Part shown: positions 7,344 to 10,563 of the stretch, one piece after another
Layout of the letters: each line of letters opens with the position of its first letter
How positions within the stretch are numbered: position 1 is the first letter of the stretch
Source: Neisseria lactamica
GTDB taxonomy: Bacteria > Pseudomonadota > Gammaproteobacteria > Burkholderiales > Neisseriaceae
Assembly (NCBI GenBank): GCA_001067655.1
Contig: JUNU01000268.1
Span: 1-10,563 of the forward strand
Direction: 5' to 3'
DNA: 10,563 nt
Notes under the pieces: model-generated
What the model was told of the DNA's origin: nothing
The model's input: only the letters and a program-made list of their open reading frames with translations
Databases searched by the model: none
Position numbers and translations under genes: made by a program

Positions 7344-8609
7344 TTATTGATGTGTACTTACATCACTGCTTGGCTGAGTAGTGGAAGTATTGGTTTTTAC
7401 TTCTACTGCACTACCCAGTTTGGGGCCGGTTCCAGTTGTGAATAGGGTGATTTCAACCCTTCGGTTTTTGGCTCTATTTTCCAAAGTATCATTTGGAGCA
7501 ACAGGATCGGTCGAACCACGTCCCTCTGAACGAATACGAGCTCCGCCATTTTTGATGTAATTCAATAAAATTTCTTTTACTGCGTCTGCACGAGCTTGAG
7601 AGAGATGCCAGTTGGATGGGAAGTTCAAGCTCTGAATAGGCTGATTGTCAGTATATCCGGTCACTACGATTTGCCCTTCTACGCTATCCAAAGCTTGGCT
7701 GACTCTTGCCAAGACAGGGTAATATTGGTCTTGAATTTGTGCAGAACCAGACTCAAAGAGACCGTCACCCAAAATAGTGATTGTACTTCTATCTTGAAAG
7801 TCTTCTACAGAGACTAGCTTTCTAGCAATTTCATTTTCCAATAAAGGACGTAGTCGGACAGTACTTTGTGTTTCTTGCTGTTTAGCCGTAACAGAAGGGA
7901 GTTTGAGATTGTTAACTTTTGTGCTGGCGACATCAAAGTCATCGCCTAAAGACCATTGCATTGCAAAATAGCCCACCCCCAAGACGACTGCCCCTAAAAC
8001 ACCTACAACCCATAAAGGAATAGAAAGCCTTTGTTTTCGTTGGATGGTATTTGTGATAATTGGATTGTGTTTGAAAAGATCGGCAGTTTGATCCGGTCGT
8101 TTACTATGAATTAAGGCGAGCAAATCTCTTTTGATTTTGTCGATTTCGAGTTCGCCGCTATTCAACACTTGATATTTGCCTTTGTAGCCAAACTGCAAAC
8201 ACAAGTACATGAACTCTAATAAATCAATATTTTTATCCGGATCCTGCTTCAGATTTTGAATAATCTCAAAAAAACGCTCTCCGCCCCATGTTTCGTCATA
8301 GAAAGAGACTAACAGGCTGTTTTTGGACCAAGTTTCATCTGCCCAACCCGCACGAACAGCCAATTCATCTACGAATGTACATAGGCAGTATTTTGCGGCC
8401 TGAATAGCGTCGTACCTTGCTCCATTTTTTTCAGCATTTTCTTCAAAATTATTGATTAGGATAGAAAATTTGTTGATCAAACTGTCTGTAGACAATTGAC
8501 TGGTAGTTTGCTGCATCGCATTGACTAAGATAAAAACCGGTTTGGCAGCCTCAATCAAAGGGTTATAAATATTTGCGATGCTGTGTGCAGCATTATTCTG
8601 GTTATCCAT
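7344..8609 (-). CDS. tssL: T6SS protein TssL (IcmH/DotU) with C-terminal OmpA peptidoglycan-binding domain
   Basis: A 421-residue extended TssL. The cytoplasmic DotU domain (about 15-170) shows CTFVDELAVRAGWADETW (77-94), the SLLVSFYDETWGGERFF block (98-114) and LEFMYLCLQFGYKGKY (131-146). A single membrane anchor lies at about 196-217. The periplasmic part (about 275-391) is an OmpA/MotB-like domain with VTGYTDNQPI (316-325), LSQARA (336-341) and NRAKNRRVEI (378-387). Asp321 and Arg340 match the pair that contacts the peptidoglycan diaminopimelate in OmpA-type domains, so this version can anchor the complex to the cell wall itself; many systems use a separate TagL. A Ser/Thr-rich tail ends the protein. 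The ATG at 8609 lies 24 bases after the tssK stop, with TTTGGA as a weak ribosome site; translation may depend on coupling. Confidence 0.97.
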   Translation of the reverse strand: MDNQNNAAHSIANIYNPLIEAAKPVFILVNAMQQTTSQLSTDSLINKFSILINNFEENAEKNGARYDAIQAAKYCLCTFVDELAVRAGWADETWSKNSLLVSFYDETWGGERFFEIIQNLKQDPDKNIDLLEFMYLCLQFGYKGKYQVLNSGELEIDKIKRDLLALIHSKRPDQTADLFKHNPIITNTIQRKQRLSIPLWVVGVLGAVVLGVGYFAMQWSLGDDFDVASTKVNNLKLPSVTAKQQETQSTVRLRPLLENEIARKLVSVEDFQDRSTITILGDGLFESGSAQIQDQYYPVLARVSQALDSVEGQIVVTGYTDNQPIQSLNFPSNWHLSQARADAVKEILLNYIKNGGARIRSEGRGSTDPVAPNDTLENRAKNRRVEITLFTTGTGPKLGSAVEVKTNTSTTQPSSDVSTHQ

Positions 8610-8633
8610 AATGAAATTCCAAATTAAACCAAA

Positions 8634-9977
8634 TTAACTTAAAGACTTAATTGCCCAAAATTCAACATCTAAATTCGGAAAATTACCGGCTAAATGGAAG
8701 GCCATGCCTGATGAAGTATCAAACATATCCCACAGCTCATGCTTTTTGTCCAATTCAAAATAGACATAACCGCTGTGGTATGGCAATTCTCTTGGCGCTA
8801 CAGATAAAGCGTGCACCCTGATTCCAGGCAGGTGGTAAGCAACCAATTCTTTTACTTTTTCCACAGTACCTATTTTTACGACGCTTGGAATTTTTTGACG
8901 TAATGCTTCGTTCGGCATATCAGCTTTGATAGCAAGAACAAATGAAGCCTTATCCAGTAGGCTTTGATCTGGCGTTTGAGCAACACGAGTGGCTTCATCA
9001 CGCATATCGAGCGGAATCCTGATCGCACGTTGTTCAAGAACGATGGATAGTGATTTACGCAGATTGAAAAATAATTTACCGAAGCATGAGGCTAGATCAT
9101 TATGCTCATATACTGGGATGTCACCTACTTTGCGAGAAGGCAGGAAGGTCATCAAATCAGCACATAGTTTGGATAGGTTAATAAATAATTGTTCAGGGTG
9201 TGTTTGTCGGGCGCCTTCATTTTCATGATGCAGATATGCGAGATATCGATTAATGGTTTGAAGCATCATGAAGTCCATAACTTCAACAGAGCCGCCAGTA
9301 TTAGGATCATTCACAGCATTAGCCAAGCTATTGCTTTTTTGCATCAATAAACCATAGATCTCTGAAATATAAGCCTTTAGATGCTGTTGCTTTTGGCTTC
9401 CGAGACAAGGCGGGATATATGATTCGTCTAGAATGATTTCAAAGTCCGCAGAGCTGGAACGGATGAGAGCAATGGGCAGGGCAGTTTGACCGCTGGTTAA
9501 GTCGTTTTCTAAAACCAACATTGGATTAAGATCTGCCAGTGTTACTTGACGACCATCTAATTCAGTATTTGTAGTGTCTGCTAGAGTTTTATTAAAGGCT
9601 TTGTAGCGACATGAGTCTGAAGAGTCCTGATTGGGAAAATAAATCTCATTATTTACAGAAGAAGGCAGAGTAACAGCTAGGCAGATTTTGGTGTCTTTAA
9701 TATTTGCAGGAACTTTTAGACTCAAATTTTCGAGTTGTTTTTGAGAGAACAAAAATACAGAACCATCGGGGAAAACACCTTCTGCTTCATTAATACCGAT
9801 TACCCCTCGTTTGAGGCCGTCTGAATTTAACACCAGCGAAGAGAATCCCCAAAAATGCCCCTCTTGAGAAACGGCTAATTGGCGTAGGCCGGATTCAAGA
9901 TAACGTTCAAATTGCTGGAAATGCTGTGGGGTAATAAAGATACCCTCTGACCAGACTACTTTTGCTTCTATTGCCAT
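8634..9977 (-). CDS. tssK: T6SS baseplate connector TssK
   Basis: A 447-residue TssK of normal length. The signature KVVWSEGIFITPQHFQQFER at residues 6-25 is near-invariant in the family. The middle carries the helical segment FMMLQTINRYLAYLHHENEG, and the end FHLAGNFPNLDVEFWAIK is typical of the C-terminal domain that contacts the membrane complex. TssK trimers link the TssEFG/VgrG baseplate to the cytoplasmic parts of TssL and TssM. It is soluble with no signal peptide. The ATG at 9977-9975 has two purine-rich AAGGA copies just upstream, the first with seven-base spacing. tssJ ends 25 bases before it. A DUS is embedded in codons 51-55 (SDGLK). Confidence 0.97.
   Translation of the reverse strand: MAIEAKVVWSEGIFITPQHFQQFERYLESGLRQLAVSQEGHFWGFSSLVLNSDGLKRGVIGINEAEGVFPDGSVFLFSQKQLENLSLKVPANIKDTKICLAVTLPSSVNNEIYFPNQDSSDSCRYKAFNKTLADTTNTELDGRQVTLADLNPMLVLENDLTSGQTALPIALIRSSSADFEIILDESYIPPCLGSQKQQHLKAYISEIYGLLMQKSNSLANAVNDPNTGGSVEVMDFMMLQTINRYLAYLHHENEGARQTHPEQLFINLSKLCADLMTFLPSRKVGDIPVYEHNDLASCFGKLFFNLRKSLSIVLEQRAIRIPLDMRDEATRVAQTPDQSLLDKASFVLAIKADMPNEALRQKIPSVVKIGTVEKVKELVAYHLPGIRVHALSVAPRELPYHSGYVYFELDKKHELWDMFDTSSGMAFHLAGNFPNLDVEFWAIKSLS
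9814..9825 (+). repeat. DNA uptake sequence (AG-DUS type) inside tssK
   Basis: A perfect AGGCCGTCTGAA on the plus strand, within the tssK codons for NSDGLK. It differs by one base (C for T at position 4) from the AGGTCGTCTGAA copies in the intergenic regions. AGGCCGTCTGAA is the dialect of other commensal Neisseria. It may be a functional uptake signal or a chance coding match. Confidence 0.65.
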
Positions 9978-10002
9978 TCCTTCATCCTTAATCTTTTAGT
10001 TA

Positions 10003-10563
10003 TTATTTTTCTTCACGAAAAACACCTTTGCTAAGGTCGCTGCCGTATTTGCGCGCTTTTCCATTTTCTTTAATTTTTTTATCGTCAGGGTGCCGCTCTT
10101 TATATTCTTTTAACATATCCTTCATTTCTGACTTTGATAATTGGGTTAATTTATTTTTGCCAACGTTTACATAGAAATAATGTTTGCCAAATTGATACCA
10201 TCGTTTCTTCTGCTTTAATAATACCAATTGCCATTGACTGTTATCCAAATCTCGATAACTCGCGACTACACCCAGATATTTCAGGTGGGAATCCATTTTA
10301 ATCGGCAATATGGTAACCGTATCAGGATGCAGCATGAATTGGTTTTGCTGGATTAACTTCTCACCTAAATTTTCTTTGGCGTTGTTAGTAAGTTCAAAAT
10401 AGTTTGATTTTTTGAACTCTCCATCAGAAGACAACTGATATAAATCCAGTCTGATGGGAGAAGGTTGACCAACTATATTTGGATTTGCATCAGGAGAAAC
10501 TATGATTTGCACATCAATTTTTTCTCCGCTCTCATCAGATTCTTTAGGGGGCTTATGATCGGA
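10003..10563 (-). CDS. tssJ: T6SS outer-membrane lipoprotein TssJ, N-terminus missing
   Basis: The reading frame stays open to the window edge, giving 186 visible residues. The visible start is a hydrophilic stretch (SDHKPPKESDESGEKI), followed by VQIIVSPDANPNIVGQPSPIRLDLYQL, the characteristic TssJ opening strand with Asn-Pro-Asn and the SPxRLDLYQL block. The TLxI-like strand VTILPIKMDSHLKYLGVVASYRDL and the WQLVLLKQKK segment complete the transthyretin-like beta-sandwich. TssJ binds the periplasmic end of TssM under the outer membrane. The signal peptide and lipobox cysteine must lie beyond 10563; a GTG at 10512 is not the start because the frame continues upstream in a typical post-lipobox linker. 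After the fold there is an unusual highly charged tail of about 45 residues (KSEMKDMLKEYKERH onward). The gene ends 25 bases before tssK. Confidence 0.92.
   Translation of the reverse strand, partial: SDHKPPKESDESGEKIDVQIIVSPDANPNIVGQPSPIRLDLYQLSSDGEFKKSNYFELTNNAKENLGEKLIQQNQFMLHPDTVTILPIKMDSHLKYLGVVASYRDLDNSQWQLVLLKQKKRWYQFGKHYFYVNVGKNKLTQLSKSEMKDMLKEYKERHPDDKKIKENGKARKYGSDLSKGVFREEK

Noticed and set aside
10003..10512. Complete TssJ starting at GTG 10512
   Set aside because: The frame continues open to the window edge and a TssJ needs a signal peptide and lipobox, so the true start is outside the window.
1..10563. Insertion sequence, tRNA/rRNA gene or CRISPR array
   Set aside because: No transposase-like frame, terminal repeats, RNA gene or regularly spaced direct repeats with unique spacers were seen; the only repeat block is the VgrG protein repeat.

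Overview
The window is one end of a type VI secretion system (T6SS) gene cluster, with every gene on the minus strand. The host is very probably a commensal Neisseria. Neisserial DNA uptake sequences (DUS) occur in the intergenic DNA: two perfect and one 11/12 copy of the variant AGGTCGTCTGAA (the dialect linked to the N. mucosa/sicca group). One perfect AGGCCGTCTGAA lies inside tssK. No ribosomal or housekeeping marker is present to fix the species.

Read in the direction of transcription (high to low coordinates), the window begins with tssJ, whose N-terminus is cut by the window edge. It is followed by tssK, tssL and tssM with gaps of only 24-31 bp. These four encode the envelope-spanning membrane complex (outer-membrane lipoprotein TssJ; inner-membrane TssL and TssM) and the connector TssK that docks the baseplate on it. 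After tssM comes a 142-bp gap with one DUS and a plausible promoter, then vgrG (the spike). A DUF2169 protein starts 12 nt after the vgrG stop; this family contains T6SS cargo adaptors. An inverted pair of DUS lies just past the DUF2169 stop and may act as a terminator or attenuator. Beyond it starts a DUF4150 PAAR-like tip protein, cut off at position 1.

The layout therefore runs from constant machinery (tssJKLM, AT-rich, about 35-42% GC in hand-counted samples) to a more GC-rich delivery cassette (about 57-60% in DUF2169 samples). VgrG is the spike trunk, DUF2169 the likely loading chaperone and DUF4150 the sharpened tip. A toxic effector with its immunity gene would be expected just beyond position 1, or fused to the DUF4150 protein. 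Sheath, tube, other baseplate and ClpV genes (tssB, tssC, hcp, tssE, tssF, tssG, clpV) are absent here and must lie elsewhere. No RNA gene, insertion sequence or CRISPR array was seen. No stretch over 300 bp lacks a gene.
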